A DNA stretch of 64,000 nucleotides from Rhyacophila brunnea (GCA_022495005.1 JAGYXB010000509.1:1984001-2048000); one strand, 5' to 3'; positions 14,233 through 27,486 are shown, counted from the stretch's first letter. Translations and numbers: made by a program. Notes: a model not told the origin generated them from the letters alone.

Positions 14233-15010
14233 TTATCTTCTTCTTCGGCCATATTATCCGCCCCTTAGTTGGAGTATATTATGAACACCACGCGGCGCCT
14301 CCAAGAATCCCTGTCACTCGCTAATCTTCTTGCTACGTTCCGGGTCAAACCAGCATCCCGTAGCTCCACCTTATACACTCTATAGATAGTATTTAGCGGC
14401 CTTCTAAGACGCCGGAATCCGGTCGGCTTGAAGAACAACCAGGATGAGATTCTCTTCTGACATCCGCAGCACGTGGCCGAGCCAAGTCCAACGTCGTCTC
14501 TTCACTTTCAGCGTAATGAGAGGCTGCTTGATGTGTTCTCTTATCTCTTCGTTGCTCCTAAAATTATACCACCGCATACCCAGTATCCATCGAAAACATC
14601 TGTTTTTTGAAGCTCAGTATACGGTTGCGCTGAACCTTTGTAAGGTGCCATGATTCGCTACCGTAAAGCAGTACCGTCAGAATGCAAGCGTTGAATAGGC
14701 AGCATTTGGTTTTGACAGAGTAAAATCGTGAGTCCCAGACATTCCGCATCGAGTTGAATGTTGATCCAAACATTCCCATTCGGATAGCGAGTTCTCTCTG
14801 CAAAATGCTATCTCCCATGATGTGTACCCATAGGTATTTGAAGTTGTCGACGCTCTTGATGTTTTGCCCATCGCTAATCAGAGGGAAATCTGGATCAGGA
14901 CAGGTGGTATTACACAAAACGTTAATTTTTTTCGCGTTGATTTTCAAACCAACGCTAGATGAGTTGTTATGCAACCTGTCATTGTCTCTTGAGATTCACG
15001 GTTTTACGTG
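14233..15010 (-). mobile_element. Non-LTR retrotransposon reverse transcriptase C-terminal remnant
   Basis: A minus-strand open frame 14974-14564 encodes GLKINAKKI, VDNFKYL, NVWDSRFYSVKTK and LFNACILTVLLYGSESW, the classic LINE reverse-transcriptase thumb/C-terminal motifs. A frameshift near 14575 continues as RWYNFRSNEEIREHIKQPL and RRRWTWLGHVLRMSEE. After another shift comes RNVARRLASDRDSW. The 5' part (fingers/palm with FADD) is missing. A premature stop and at least two frameshifts make it inactive. Confidence 0.93.
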
Positions 15011-17539
15011 ATGAAATCAACAAAATAGTGCACACCGATTAAGATCTTATTTCTAGGATACTCAGCACAATTTGAAAGGCGCCTAACATTTGTTGTCAGT
15101 GTATACATCCGCTTAACGAGTGTAGATACGTGATTATTGGTAAAAGAAAGTAGTTGATGATGATGATGCAAAATAACTTACAATCAACATTGTACGTAGA
15201 TAGTAGAAGATATTGTAAAAGCATTAAATAGAAGCGTCGCTACTTAAGCTCTATTTTAAATGTCGTTTGAAATAAATTGGTTGTGCTTCCAAGAAATTCG
15301 TTTGTAAAAAAGCCACGATATCAGTTCAACAAAACCAATTTTCAAATAGCTACTCACAATAAATACACGTCGCTGAGTTAACTCTGACCTTTACAGATGT
15401 CGTAAATTCCACAACATAAAAGTTAACGTAGATATAGTGCAAAGTGGGGTAAAGAAAAGTATTTATAAAAGAAAAAATCGACAATGAAACGTATTTTATG
15501 CAAAAAATGATAGTTGGTTTGTTATCAGATAAAATAAATCGTCTGATGGATGAAGATATCCTTAAACTGATTCCATGTGTATCGGTTTTTTGCATTAGGT
15601 TACCGTCTACTTCGATAGAATTTAATCTACCCAACCTTTCTTATACCTACTCATGTCTGTCTGTAATTCTCCATCGATTGTCTCTTATTCGAACTAGGTA
15701 TCCGACCAACTTCTATTTTAGGTATTTTAATGAGCTCCATATCATCGCATTTATTTGATTGTTTTGTTATTAAATTTTTTCGTGTTTTGCAGTCACGCAC
15801 CAAGTATGCAGCTTTCCACAGCACAATATGCTACCATTTCTTGTGCACAAGTTTCGATGCCTCTGTTTTACTGAACCTTTATTTTTCTTTACTTTATTTT
15901 ACTTTTCATATACTTATTATGATTATTATTTTTGTGCTTTAGGCACAATGGGAGGTAAATATTGAAGACATGTGTCAGATGGCTAAAAACCGAATCTACT
16001 TTTGTTCTGCGAACGAGTTCATCAAATATACAATATATCTATATTAGGCTTACCAACTTTTTTCAAAATATTTTGGAAAATTTTCTGGAAATTCCGGTCT
16101 TCTTATTGCGAGCTATTTTTTAGCTTTTACGGGCAAATTTTTGGGGTTTTAAGGAATTGCTTTCAGAAGTAAAGTTGAGAGTTTTTTTAGGTCTTTTTAG
16201 ACCAAAAAGTAATCTAGTTTATTTAAGTAGTTTTTTTTAAATTTAGATGCATACCCAAAAACGCTAAGTTGGTAACGCAACCCAATGTAGTCACAAGCAA
16301 CAGCACCTCAATAATAACTTCAGTCTGGTGTTTTTAAATTATCCTTTTATCATAGGTCATGAAAACAAAATTATAAAAATATATTGAGTTTATTTTTGAA
16401 AGTAACATAGAAGTCCATGTTATGAAGCTTTTAGTAAATTTTATAACGCAATATATTTTTGCATCTTCTCGAAGAACATTAACGACACCGCAAATTGAAT
16501 TCCGCATAGTCGGATGTCTCTGCGGCGTAAAAGAAGACGTGCTCCGAGCATTATGAAGCCTTAAGCTTTGTGAGTAACAAGTCAAATTCTTCAATATATA
16601 TTATAATATAAGAAAGCTCTACGATTCATAGAGGGCTGCCGTTTATTAAGTTATGTTGCACGCTCTCATGAAAAATATTTGCAAAGAAAAATCTCAGCTA
16701 TTTAAATTTTAGTAATATTAAATTTACGCAAAATAAAATGTTATTGAAGATCGACTTTCTTTTTATTTATAAACTATCATCATCATAGTTAGCTTACACC
16801 TGCCTATCGTGAGGTGTAGTTTTTCAGTTTTAAATACCTAATGTGGTGATGGTAGCTTTGGAATACCAATTTTTTTTCAAGGGCTGCGTTTCTTTCATCT
16901 TTGCATCTCACCTTAATAAATCGCGTTATTCTTGGCTCCACAAATATGACACAGAGCTCCAAATTGTAGGTACCTTGTTCACCAGATGCCTTGTCTTTTA
17001 TGGCTTAAAAAAATATTAAAAAACCTCTAATTATTTCATGTAATTTTCATAATAATATTATTGATTTTAATAATTAAACTACCCTTTCGTCTATATTACG
17101 CATTCATATTAATTATTAAAAAAATTAGTTTTCCAATTTTATACCCAAATTTTGTCGTCGGTTTAAACCATAATCGTCTATCCAAACTTTTCTTAATTTA
17201 TCTTAATTATATCACCTGAAATTTAAATTCATTTCATTTTAATATTATAATATTGAAATCGTCATTAAATTATTCTTTGCGTCTTCTTAAGAATACATTT
17301 TCCAATGCCGATTAGGAATTAGAATATTCGCCTCTTGTTATATGTGTGATGGGTTCGAATACTGCGCCTGGTATCCATATATGTTGTTAATTATATATTA
17401 TTACATTGTTATGGATTCCAGGCCGTTTATAGGTAAATCTGTCACAATACTTCCATAATTTAAAAGTACAGTATAATAATCTACCTTTATTCAAAATAAA
17501 TTTCACTTACTCTTTTTAAAGAAAAATACAACGACGCTA
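15011..17539. other. Intergenic, no gene seen
   Basis: Open frames of 85-95 codons at 15350-15758 and 16334-16594 lack recognisable motifs. A weak pair of inverted TTACCAAC ends near 16045 and 16280 is noted separately. A possible SINE remnant lies at 17311-17420. Confidence 0.55.
17311..17420 (+). repeat. Possible SINE remnant
   Basis: A B-box-like GATGGGTTCGAATACTGCGC lies in otherwise AT-rich DNA, with a GGTATCC segment echoed downstream. The A box is not convincing. Confidence 0.35.
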
Positions 17540-18100
17540 ACAAACCTTACATCTATCTCACTAACCAAGCTCTACATACTAACCTACAAAATAAGATCAC
17601 TGTCATCGTATGAACGCTTAATAGAATTGAGAGAGACAATAAAAGATAAAAAAATCGTCATAATCGGAATACCTGAAGTGAGACGTCAAGGAACAAAGAT
17701 AGAGATAATACTTACACCTGAAACTATGGCGTCGAATTCTTAATACATAAAAACTCAAGAGAATAACATAGAACTTCATAGGTATAACAGATAGAGTAGC
17801 ACTATTGAATTTAAAAATACAAGGAAACGAATTATCTCTCATACAAGTATACGCACCCACAGAAATAGTGAAAGAAGAAGAAAATGATACTTTTTTATAC
17901 AAATGTAAACAAAACTACTAACCAAGCACATAAAACTTTTATAATAATGGGCGACCTAAATGCAAAAATAGGCCAATCCAGACAAGACGAATACTTAGCT
18001 ACGAAATCAAACGGGTATGGATAACGAAACCAGAGAAGCCAGAGATTAACACTTTGGAGGAGGCCTTCACCCGAAAAGGGGTTCTTACAAATCAAACAAA
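17540..18100 (+). mobile_element. Non-LTR retrotransposon apurinic-type endonuclease remnant
   Basis: Frame-corrected plus-strand translation gives SSYERLIELRETIKDKKI, IIGIPEVRRQG, ITDRVALLNLKIQGNELSLI with QVYAPTE, and GDLNAKIGQSRQDEYL. These are consecutive blocks of the exonuclease/endonuclease/phosphatase domain at the N-terminus of RTE-like LINE proteins. Frameshifts lie near 17740 and 17900, and the sequence stops near 18100. It is not contiguous with the reverse transcriptase piece at 14233-15010, which lies in the opposite orientation. Confidence 0.88.
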
Positions 18101-20467
18101 CTAATTACATACCATTGTTCAATTTATAAACATTACCTAATAGTATTATATACAAAAGAATCTTAATATATAATATATATTATATGTATTATAAAATAAT
18201 AATTATAATAATTAATATTATATAAACTTGATAATAAGTAGATAATACAACCATACATAGATATATATACATAATAGATAATATATTCATAGGTTATATA
18301 TATATATATATATTCATTGGATATAGTCATTTAACTGTCATTTACTTTTGTTTGTAAGAAATAAAAAGGCTTTTTATTTTATTATTTTATACTATTTTTC
18401 TGACAATTATTGAGAAAAAAAAACACTAAATAGCAAAATAAACTTTATAGTAATTTGTCAATAATTAAATACTTGATTGAAAGTTTTATATTATTCTACA
18501 TAAATCATTAATAATGACATAGGGTTTTCCTTTCGGCATCATAAAAATCTATGTAACTTTGATGAATCGAAAAAGATGTATGGACACTGATAGCTCAAAC
18601 CGATTTCAATGGAACAGTGGAAAGCTAATATCAAAATAAGATTATATTAAAACAATACTATAATAATATATCCCAGAAATTTTAATTAAATAATTGTATT
18701 CTATATTTCGATTTTGAATTCTAAAAATATCCGATTATTGTTTTCAAACGAAATTTATTGTTGCGGAAAAATATTTCCAACAATAGATTTCGAAGGCAAA
18801 GTCCTATCCGTTTTAAAAAATATATCAATGTTACTGTATTTTTTTTTAGATTAAAATACACTTGAGACTGTTATAAACAAGATTAGGTTTTAAAGTAGCT
18901 ATTTAAATATCACGGGATACGCCTTTTCGCGTAATGGTCTCACATCCAGTGAATCGTCACAGAGAGGCCGTACGCTAGAAGTGTGATTCTTAGATTTCTT
19001 GCTTACCTGTTTGTTATCGCGTGATTTATGAAGCGATAAATAAAACACAACAGAGACTTATTTTACATTCGTATACAGGTATCTGTATATAGTAAGGATG
19101 AAGTGCTAAAGTATTTTTCAAGACTTTCTTTCAGAATTTTTTTTTACCTATCATATTTCATGACAGATACATTTTTAAAGAGTGTCTATGATATTAAAAA
19201 AGTAGGTGGTTTTCTACAAAGTGACGCTGAAGATACAATACTTAAAGAGTGTTTAGTGTCTACACCAAAAACCTTAGCAGATTTTTTTTAAATTATTGCA
19301 CGTTCAAAATATAATTTCATACAATATGGTATTCATGTTTTAAATCATCACGATAATAGCGACATGTATGCATAATGTAATTTAATAGTTATGAGATGTA
19401 CCTTATATATTTTGTGTATGAAACTTTATACAAAGAAAAAACATGAAACAAATCATACTATGTGTAATGATTAAATAAAATTATCGAATCGTAGAATATT
19501 TTTTTTAGTACAATAGTCTATTAATATTTATAATATTAAAAAAAGCAATCATAAGAAACTTAAACAATGAAGTATATTACGTAAATTATAATAAAACATC
19601 TACACATAGACAGTATTTCAATATACCAGTATCAAGAATGTTAATTTCTCTATATTGCCGATAACGTACGTAAGATTAGTATTTTATACAATGAAAAATT
19701 ATTATACTATTATGTTAATGTTGCTGATATTTTATTTGCCATGTTTAAATGCTGTTATTCATAAAATATATTTTTTTTTCAATGCTACCAATATTCAATT
19801 ACAATGAAAATAATTATTTTAAATTGGAGCAATAATGCAAACAATTGCATATAAATCTCTTTACAAGTAGTACAAATTCTTGGAAAGAGTACACTTTCGG
19901 CAAGAAAATATTTCGTGGATTTATTTCACGCAGCAGAAATCATCATAATACACGGATTTATTTTAAAACTAAACCAGTGGAAAATTTCTTATTCATAAAA
20001 TCTGCATTGAAATGCAAACTATGCTCCAGATAAAAAGTTAAATTATTACTGAGAATTGAGTCGCATAGAAAATATGAAGTGAAAACAAGGATTTCACTTT
20101 GAAAATTCATATTCATAGCCGGTCATGGTGCGAACTTGTGCAGCCAGAAATATTTGCTGACGATTTTAACCACCGTTCCATATATTTTATTTTCCTTTTC
20201 AAACAAAGCACACCTTTCTCCAAGTAGTAAAGAAAAAATATTCAAAATATTCACAAAGGCTCATATTCTAAAAAAATATTATTTAGTTTATTTACTATTT
20301 TAAAATGGTTTTGAAATCTTTTAAATAACCATTGCAAACCAGTTTTTGTAAATTTTTCAATTTTCATATTGTTATATGTTATTTTTATGTTAACAGCTAT
20401 ATCGAGTTATATTATGGAGTACTATCACGTAAATATCAACCCATATACAATTTAAAAAAGTATTTTT
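18101..20467. other. Intergenic, no gene seen
   Basis: Extremely AT-rich at 18100-18320, then ordinary AT-rich DNA. Open frames of about 60 codons near 19103 and 19845 have no support. Confidence 0.55.
18298..18314. repeat. TA dinucleotide microsatellite
   Basis: A pure alternating TA run in a strongly AT-rich segment that extends from about 18140. Confidence 0.85.
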
Positions 20468-20620
20468 ATCATCATCATCAACTATGGGCATCACTGCTCA
20501 ATGAAGACCTTCTCTAGCTCCTTCCACTCTTCTCGATCTCTAGTTCGTAAATCTACCGAACTTTATGAGTTCATCTATAACATGGGCTTTAGAGAGTCCC
20601 ATTTTACCATTTAAATTTAC
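20468..20620 (-). mobile_element. Possible non-LTR retrotransposon 3' end, minus strand
   Basis: A CATCATCATCA run followed by ATGGGCATCACTGCTCAATG resembles the reverse complement of insect LINE 3' ends (tga-rich tail preceded by a CAGTGGACAT-type motif). The following CTTCTCGATCTCTAGTTCGT is also typical. No open frame remains. Confidence 0.45.
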
Positions 20621-21059
20621 ACTATTTTGTATAATATCTAACTACTATAATATCGCACCGTGAGTATAAAACCAAGGCATCTGCAAAAAACATATTTTGG
20701 ATATACTAGGGTTTCAAGTCATCGTTTTGTTAGGAGAAATAGAGTTTCTAAAAAAAAACCATATTATTTGGTCTATATCTACATTATATTGCATGTTCTT
20801 TCAGTTACTTCACTTTTACATTATCAAGTTCACGACTTTTGCGGTTTTGCATTTAATCTCGAAATTGAAAAATTTGCAGATACCATGGTTTTACACTCAC
20901 GAGGCGATATATTAGATAAATTTAAAAAATGGAGATTTGGACTCATTCAAATGGCCACAAGTATGTATCCTATCTCTGGTCTACGCTATAAGATATCTTA
21001 TTAAGAAATGAATTATTTGCAACATATTAACATTTACATTACTCTCGTCTACGATAGTA
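20621..21059. other. Unsupported 114-codon open frame region
   Basis: A plus-strand open frame at 20660-21004 has ATG and stop but no recognised domain, a hydrophobic low-complexity middle and repeat-derived neighbours on both sides. I do not call it a gene. Confidence 0.4.
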
Positions 21060-21250
21060 AAATAAATGAATAGTTTAAGAATGGCGGCCTCACACAGAAC
21101 ATCAAATTAGAGGAAGATCCTTTGACGATAGATTGAAGATATCAGAAGAACGCTTGGATAGAGTTGAACGAAGAAGGTGTAATAGGCACAATGAGAGAGG
21201 CTGTGTCCAGTAATAGACATCTCCCGACTGTACAGAGAGAAGAGGGTTGA
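21060..21250 (+). mobile_element. Non-LTR retrotransposon 3' tail
   Basis: Translation with stops gives a decayed RWIDDIRRTAG..WM..AQDR.QW-type tail (here IEDIRRTLG and following). The DNA then runs GGCTGTGTCCAGTAATAGAC, matching the insect LINE 3' pattern in which the final codons read VQQWT. Many stops show inactivity. Confidence 0.65.
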
Positions 21251-22149
21251 TCTCTATTACTAAATATTGTTGATATATTATTAATCTGATATCTGAAAAA
21301 CTAAAAAATGTTTTTTTTTTGTTTAAGAATAAAAGTAGCCTACCAATTAATAGTGATAGTGACTTTGCTATATTATAGTAAGGGCTATTAACACTATTTT
21401 TTGATTATTGCTATATTATCCTTACATGAAATTTAATTAAAATTATCATTGTTAAATTACAAAAACAGGATTCGATTTACTCATTCAGTAAACTATATTA
21501 CGTACTGTATTTTAGAGATTTTCAAAATAAAATAAATTATTATTTTATCAGGAATAAACTAGAAATGAAATTGACTCATATTCATATGAAAGGTTATTAT
21601 ATTTTTAACCTTAATGAAGTCAGTGTTTGCCAGCTTTATAAAATATTATCTTATTATTATTTTACCATTTTTTGCGTATGCAGTGGAATCATATATTTCA
21701 CATACCTAATTATCCTTTGAGCATATAAGATTCTCAGTAAGCCAGTATTAACAAAACAATGTATGCTTGTCAGAGCAAACTTATACTAGGCTTAGAATAT
21801 TATACAAAACTTGACCGTTATAATTTACAGTTTATTGTATTTTTTGTTTCCTGAAGCCATTATTAGGATTATTTTTTAGGAAAAAGATTAATTGATTTAC
21901 GCATTTAAATTGAATAAAGTGCACGAAAGGCAATTTATACTTGTATACATTTTAAAAGAGACGTTAATTCAACGCTTAACTATTAAAAGATATTAATTAA
22001 GGCACTGATAATTAATCAATTACAATTAGTGATGTGATTTAAAAAGAGTTACGATAAGTTTTCACAATATCACATCATTTATGCGTGAAACAGAATTGAA
22101 ACTGTTTTGTATGAAAACATTTTATTTTCAACATTAAAGTGTATTGCAC

Positions 22150-22291
22150 GACAACATCTTCTTGGCTACGTGAAGGAAGGCACTGTTGTCGACTAAATGG
22201 GAGGAGCTTGTTAGTTTATAATGGAATTACGGTTAAAATGGGAGGAGCATTTTAGTTCACAGTTTTAACACGTAGCCAAGAAGATGTTGTC
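22150..22291. repeat. 142-bp element with perfect 23-bp inverted ends
   Basis: The left end 22150-22172 (GACAACATCTTCTTGGCTAC GTG) is the exact complement of 22269-22291. Inside is a direct repeat AAATGGGAGGAGC at about 22195 and 22237. No target duplication is visible. It could be a small MITE or a foldback. Confidence 0.8.
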
Positions 22292-23110
22292 ATATATTAA
22301 TATAAAGTAGTTAATATAGTATAGTATTAATATACAGTTGTAGTATATTAATATAAAATATCTTGTTTCCATAGCGACTGTATATCATTTTAATTGTTGG
22401 CTTGATTAATCTTCCGTCAAATTAAAGAAGTAGGCTTAGTTTATAGAATGTTGAAAACTATTAAAAATATGTTTTTATTAGCTCAGATGATTCAAGATTA
22501 TATTACTTTACATTTACTTTACATTTGATTTATATTACATTTTACTTTACATTTGATAATATAGAACATAGTGACAGAAGCAGTAAGTTGTCACATCCTG
22601 TCGGTATTGCTAACCGTACCAAATGTCATAAATTATCACTATTGTCACGTCGAAAATATACTTAATACAAAATAGGTATATGGATGAGCAATTAGAAAAG
22701 ACACAAGATTGATTTTCTGTTTTACACTTACTGCAACGCTGCGGCAGAAGAGAGTGCTTTAGATTCTAACGACTTGGCTATTTTAACATTGACTTTACAG
22801 ATGAACGAATCTATTTAATAAAGAGTTTACCTTGACGGTTGCTGCTCGGACGGCATCCAACTTTAAATTCAGTGTGATAAGAAACTTCAATTGGAATTTT
22901 AATAAAACCAGTGAATATCAAAGGACGTGCAGATATGTATCCATATATTTATAATGTTTTTTTATAATTTCTATGTCACTGCAAATACAGATCACGAGAC
23001 TCTATTTTAATTGATTTTATATGTGTTTTATCTTGTAATAAATAATTGTAATTTAAATTACTGTGTTTCATCATGTACATATTTCGATCACACTTTGCGC
23101 CCTAGTTACT

Positions 23111-23144
23111 AATATATATATATATATAATAATAATAATAACAA
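23111..23144. repeat. Compound TA / ATA microsatellite
   Basis: An alternating TA run passes directly into an ATA trinucleotide run. Confidence 0.85.
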
Positions 23145-23955
23145 GGCTTTAATATTTAACATATTTCATATTCTATTGACATAATTTTTTTATAATATAT
23201 CCTATAAATTCATATTTCATTAATAGTCAAATCCATTTGACAGCGCAATCACACGCTCCGATAATTATTAATAAGAGTCAAATAATAATTAATCTAACTT
23301 TACCGTTGAGCATTACAAAACTTTTCTACATTTTACTTTTTATGCTTTACATTTCTTTTATTTATACACCAACGTGAACTTGAAACTTGTTACTAGTATC
23401 ACAATACTATGCAATGTTTTTCACTAACAAAAATAATTATGCAGAATTTACAATAATTGCATAATAAACTTTGAACATAGTTACCGGTGTACTTGCATTC
23501 GTCAATCATCTCAATCAACTAACTGAAGCTCGTGGTGGACCCTGATTACATATAATTTCATTTTCCAGCATTGCCTCTTCTTTTTCGTTGAATCACTTAT
23601 TGAACATGGCGAGATTCTGAAAGTTTTTATTCAGTCACCGGAGACACTAATCATATCCTTGATTTTGTTGTCGTAAGGCGTTTTGATGATGATACATAAT
23701 TCAATTTTTCTATATCTCCTGGCTCTTCGTGTTTGATAAATCTTACAATATCTACCTAAGCTTAAATATTATGGAGCTCGTGATTAAACTATATATATCA
23801 AAAGGATGGCAAAATTAAAGAACTACTGGGAGCTTTTTTATCAATTAATGTTAATATGTATGCACCAAAATATGATTAAATGAATGATATTTTAATCACA
23901 GTTGGCATAAAGTTACAATTTTATTTTTATATTAATACAAATAGATATTATATAG

Positions 23956-24569
23956 TAGGATTGACAAACCTTTTTACGCGCGCGTGCCAAAATTTCCCAA
24001 ATATTATTTTTCGACTGCATTTTTTCATGGAGGAAAAATAAAAATAATAAATGTTTTAAAGAATTCTATTGAAAACGTATCAATTGCTTTGTGATTTGTC
24101 TCATAATACCGTTTTTATGAAAAAGTTCCAGCTCCCCATACAACAGTTTCAGAATACAAAACACATACTGCTTTACTGCCTTCGTTAATCATGCCATACT
24201 CCTCAGTCCACCAACTTTGAAAGTATCTGCTGCTTTTTTCTAATATTTTTTTGTTTATTTCTACTAGCGATGTTAAATAGGATTTATTAAATTAAATTAA
24301 ATACATGCGCTTGTCTTCACTAACACCTGCTACGGCGAACAGCTTAGCTGGATCTAATAATTATTGTATGATGACAATGATACTCGTAACAAAAATTATT
24401 GGCTACATTGTCATTGACATTTAATATCAATGGTAGTGTTGCTAGTTAAAAATATACAAATGTACGAAAATGGGTATGGGTAAAAAAATATATTTGTAAA
24501 TTGTTCACGTGCCAGAAAAAAATCGTATGTGACACCTCTGGCACGCGTGTCATTGGTTCGCCAACCCTG
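23956..24569 (-). mobile_element. hAT-like DNA transposon remnant with BED-finger piece
   Basis: The ends are inverted: the left TAGGATTGACAAACC..CGCGCGTGCC matches the complement of the right end, CAGGGTTGGCGAACC..CACGCGTGCC. Flanks TTATATAG (23948-23955) and TTATGTAA (24570-24577) match at 6 of 8 positions, as expected of an old 8-bp hAT duplication. On the minus strand at about 24236-24062 a decayed frame gives RYFQSWWTEEYG..., CVLYSET and KRYYETNHK. This resembles the N-terminal BED zinc finger of ZBED/GTF2IRD2-type hAT proteins with a finger cysteine replaced by Tyr and a stop. Inactive and internally deleted. Confidence 0.75.
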
Positions 24570-25204
24570 TTATGTAACATAAGTTAGATCATTTTCTTAA
24601 TATTATTATATTAAAACAAAGTTGTACGTAACTCAATTTTCAGCGATTGAAGTTTCGTTGATAGGAGTAGAATACAGTATTATTCATCCGAGATAGCCTT
24701 AAGGCTTTGCTACTGTATAATATTATATAATCCTCCAAAACCGAGTGCTGTATGATAATATTACTTCATGAAAATAATTAAATCTTTCGTTATAATAATA
24801 ATCATTGTGTTATTCTACCGCGCTTAATTCTAAACAAAATATTGATACTGCCTACAATAAAATTATTAGTAGGTAATTATTATGAAATACAATGTAATAG
24901 TTATCAATAAACTATTCCCCAAAAACATATTAATATTATAATTAATGTTATGGATGTAAGTGATTAATCAAAATAAGTTGATTAGGTAGGTAATATTTAT
25001 ATTTTGAATCTCCAATATTTATCTTTTGTGCTGATTTTTCTATTATAAATTATGTTTTTCCATTTAAAATTGGGGGACAATTTTGTGATTATCGGATATC
25101 GTTCATATTCACTCTTTGTAATAAAAAGAAGCGAATAACTAGAATACAACACATATATCTCCGAAATACGACTTTATATGTACAATGTATATAATATTAT
25201 AGTG

Positions 25205-25305
25205 AATACGCGATGGTCATGTGGTAAATTGATGGTTTTGGGTTCGAATCACGAGTTTTTTTAATGTGTGTTTGAATCCAATACATTGACCACTAGTTAT
25301 AATCC
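25205..25305 (+). mobile_element. tRNA-derived SINE (family B) fragment
   Basis: The sequence GCGATGGTCATGTGGTAAAT serves as a head, followed by the B box GGGTTCGAATC and then TTTTTTAATGTGTGTTTGAATCC. The tail motif (AATGTGTGTTTGG) recurs in copies near 13420, 43350 and 52760. Confidence 0.6.
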
Positions 25306-25393
25306 ATTTCTCGTAAAAAAATCCAAGATTCACAACGGATGATAGAGGTAACTGAAAGAAATCTATATGAAATACTTAAGCACAAGATATTTT

Positions 25394-25445
25394 AATGCCT
25401 ATTCATCCAATGGATGCAGGTTTGAGTCCCGCCCGGCACCAATTC
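25394..25445 (+). repeat. tRNA-derived SINE fragment (family C)
   Basis: The segment GGATGCAGGTTTGAGTCCCG CCCGG ends in a short ATTCACAAAAT tandem. A related minus-strand segment (GATGCAGGTTTGAGTGCC) occurs in glucosidase intron 1 near 45735. Confidence 0.45.
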
Positions 25446-27486
25446 ACAAAATATTCACAATATTCACAAAATTTATTTATTTATTGATAAAACTTAATCT
25501 TTACAATGAAAAATAAATAAACACTTCAATATAAATAAAGTGTAGAATGTTAGTCTCCAGGAATTTGTTTATAAACATATATATTTATTGTGACACAATA
25601 TTGGTTATGTTTACAACACGTGCTCTTTACTTGGTTGTATTGAACGATTAATTAAACGACACTATGCGCATACGCATGTACTCTTGAGACCAAAATGAAT
25701 ATAATCATAATAATAAATTATGTGTTACATCGGCGCGCGCAACTTCATCACACGCTAAAAATACACTCTACTCTGTTTTTTCCGAACGCGCCAAAAGAAG
25801 TATAACTTCAAAAACTACGCCACTAAATAGCCATAATAATATTATACACTCTTTAATAAAAAAAAACTACACAGCTGTAGTAATATTAAATATCTAGTCA
25901 AATACAATAAATAATACTGCATCATATTACATTATCATTGCATATCATACATTTGAAAGAAAATAGCATGAATGAAAAAAGGGTAGTATTTATTTGATAT
26001 TGACACCAAGCTATATAAATTAAATAACACTAAAATAAACAATTAAATTAAAATGCTTACTTACACTGAAAATATTGATGATATTTATTTATTTATTTAA
26101 TATTCATTATTATTAATTCCCATTTATTAACGTATACCATCAATAACTCCATTAATATTGATCACATGGCTGTTTATGAAACTGAACACGAAAGACATAA
26201 ATATATTTGCATAGTACGTCCCAATTATTCATTTTTACGAACATTGTATAAAATTAAATTACCATGCACTACTGATAGACACATGATAATAATATTATAA
26301 AACAGAAAAAAATAGTAAAGGGTAACTAATCTCAGAAAATAATCGGTAGCGTGGCTTAAGTGCATTGAATTTATAATATATTCAGAACCTATTCAACAGA
26401 ATTATGAAAATACTGTAAACAGTAGTATAAAATATAATAAGTCAGATATTTTGATGTAGATAAATAAAATTGTATTTCCCTGAATTTATATTGTCGTAGT
26501 CCAAAACTAACTGGCAAATTATGTAGGAATATATATTGCGATGTAAAATATTTATTGCGATGAGTTTGTTGGTAATTATCAGAAAAAGTAGTTAAAGAAA
26601 ACGTAAAAATAAATAGTTGTACTGATCTTATATAATTTCAAACGTTTCCAAGGCCGCCATTTTAAATGGGATTTTGTTTCCATTATTCTTTGTTTTCCGT
26701 TTTCCTTTCAAAGTGGGACTACCAGAACTGCATCTACATAATACTCGAGCTGCAACGGCGTCACGTTCTTTGGCTTTCACACACTTATGCCAAACCAGTT
26801 TTTAATAATGGTATCTTAACAATCACATTGCAGATTTTCCAGTTCCTAGCTTTAGAAATAACCAACAAAGAGTGTGGATTATATTTCAGAATGAATAGAA
26901 AATCATAACGCACCAATTGCCATTCAAAAAAATTAATAATAATATTCTGTTTAAAGCAATGCACATTTCTATGCATCACGTGTTTAAAAATATACATTTC
27001 TTTAACTAAATGAAGTACCTATGTACTATTTTATTTGAAAGAAGCATCTGATTAATATTTTTAATATCGTCTGCAATAATATTCTGGTATGTAGTAAGTA
27101 AGCGCAAAATATTTTCACATTTTACATTTTCCATTTCAATGATAATATAAAATATATAAATATTTTAAAAAGCAAATTGATTAGAAAATTATTTAGTTTT
27201 GATTATTGTGATGATTTTGAAATACATAATAATTTATAAAAAATGGCAATTTAAATATCGTAAGAAATGAAGTGAATTATTTTGACATTTTTTAAACTTT
27301 AAATAAAACAATTTTAAAATCACTACGAATACATAAAATTTACCTTGTAAAATATAATTCTGATACCTACGGTATTGGCTGTTGTATAGAATTGCATTTA
27401 AGGTTCGATTTATATACTATGGAAATGTAGAGACTGCCACTATATTATATTATCAGCCACTTGCACACAATTCTGTAAGTATTGTC

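Larger units (their letters stand above)
21251..23955. other. Intergenic, no gene seen
   Basis: AT-rich; it holds the 142-bp inverted-repeat element and the TA/ATA microsatellite. The slightly GC-richer stretch 22560-22920 has no recognised content. Confidence 0.55.
24570..27486. other. Intergenic, no gene seen
   Basis: It holds SINE pieces at 25205-25305 and 25394-25445, and a segment near 25780-25820 containing AAGAAGTATAACTTC that recurs near 58264 in glucosidase intron 6. The open frames at 26666-26997 show no family. Confidence 0.55.

Noticed and set aside
14754..15011. Plus-strand 85-codon open frame
   Set aside because: It is the antisense shadow of the LINE reverse transcriptase remnant.
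16045..16280. hAT-like element with TTACCAAC ends
   Set aside because: The inverted ends match for only about 8 bp and no target duplication is present.
17618..18095. Minus-strand open frames of 94 and 66 codons
   Set aside because: They are antisense to the LINE endonuclease remnant, whose plus-strand translation matches the family.
20660..21004. 114-codon open frame as a gene
   Set aside because: No domain, low-complexity hydrophobic stretch, LINE debris on both sides and no splice or promoter support; length is possible by chance in 64 kb.
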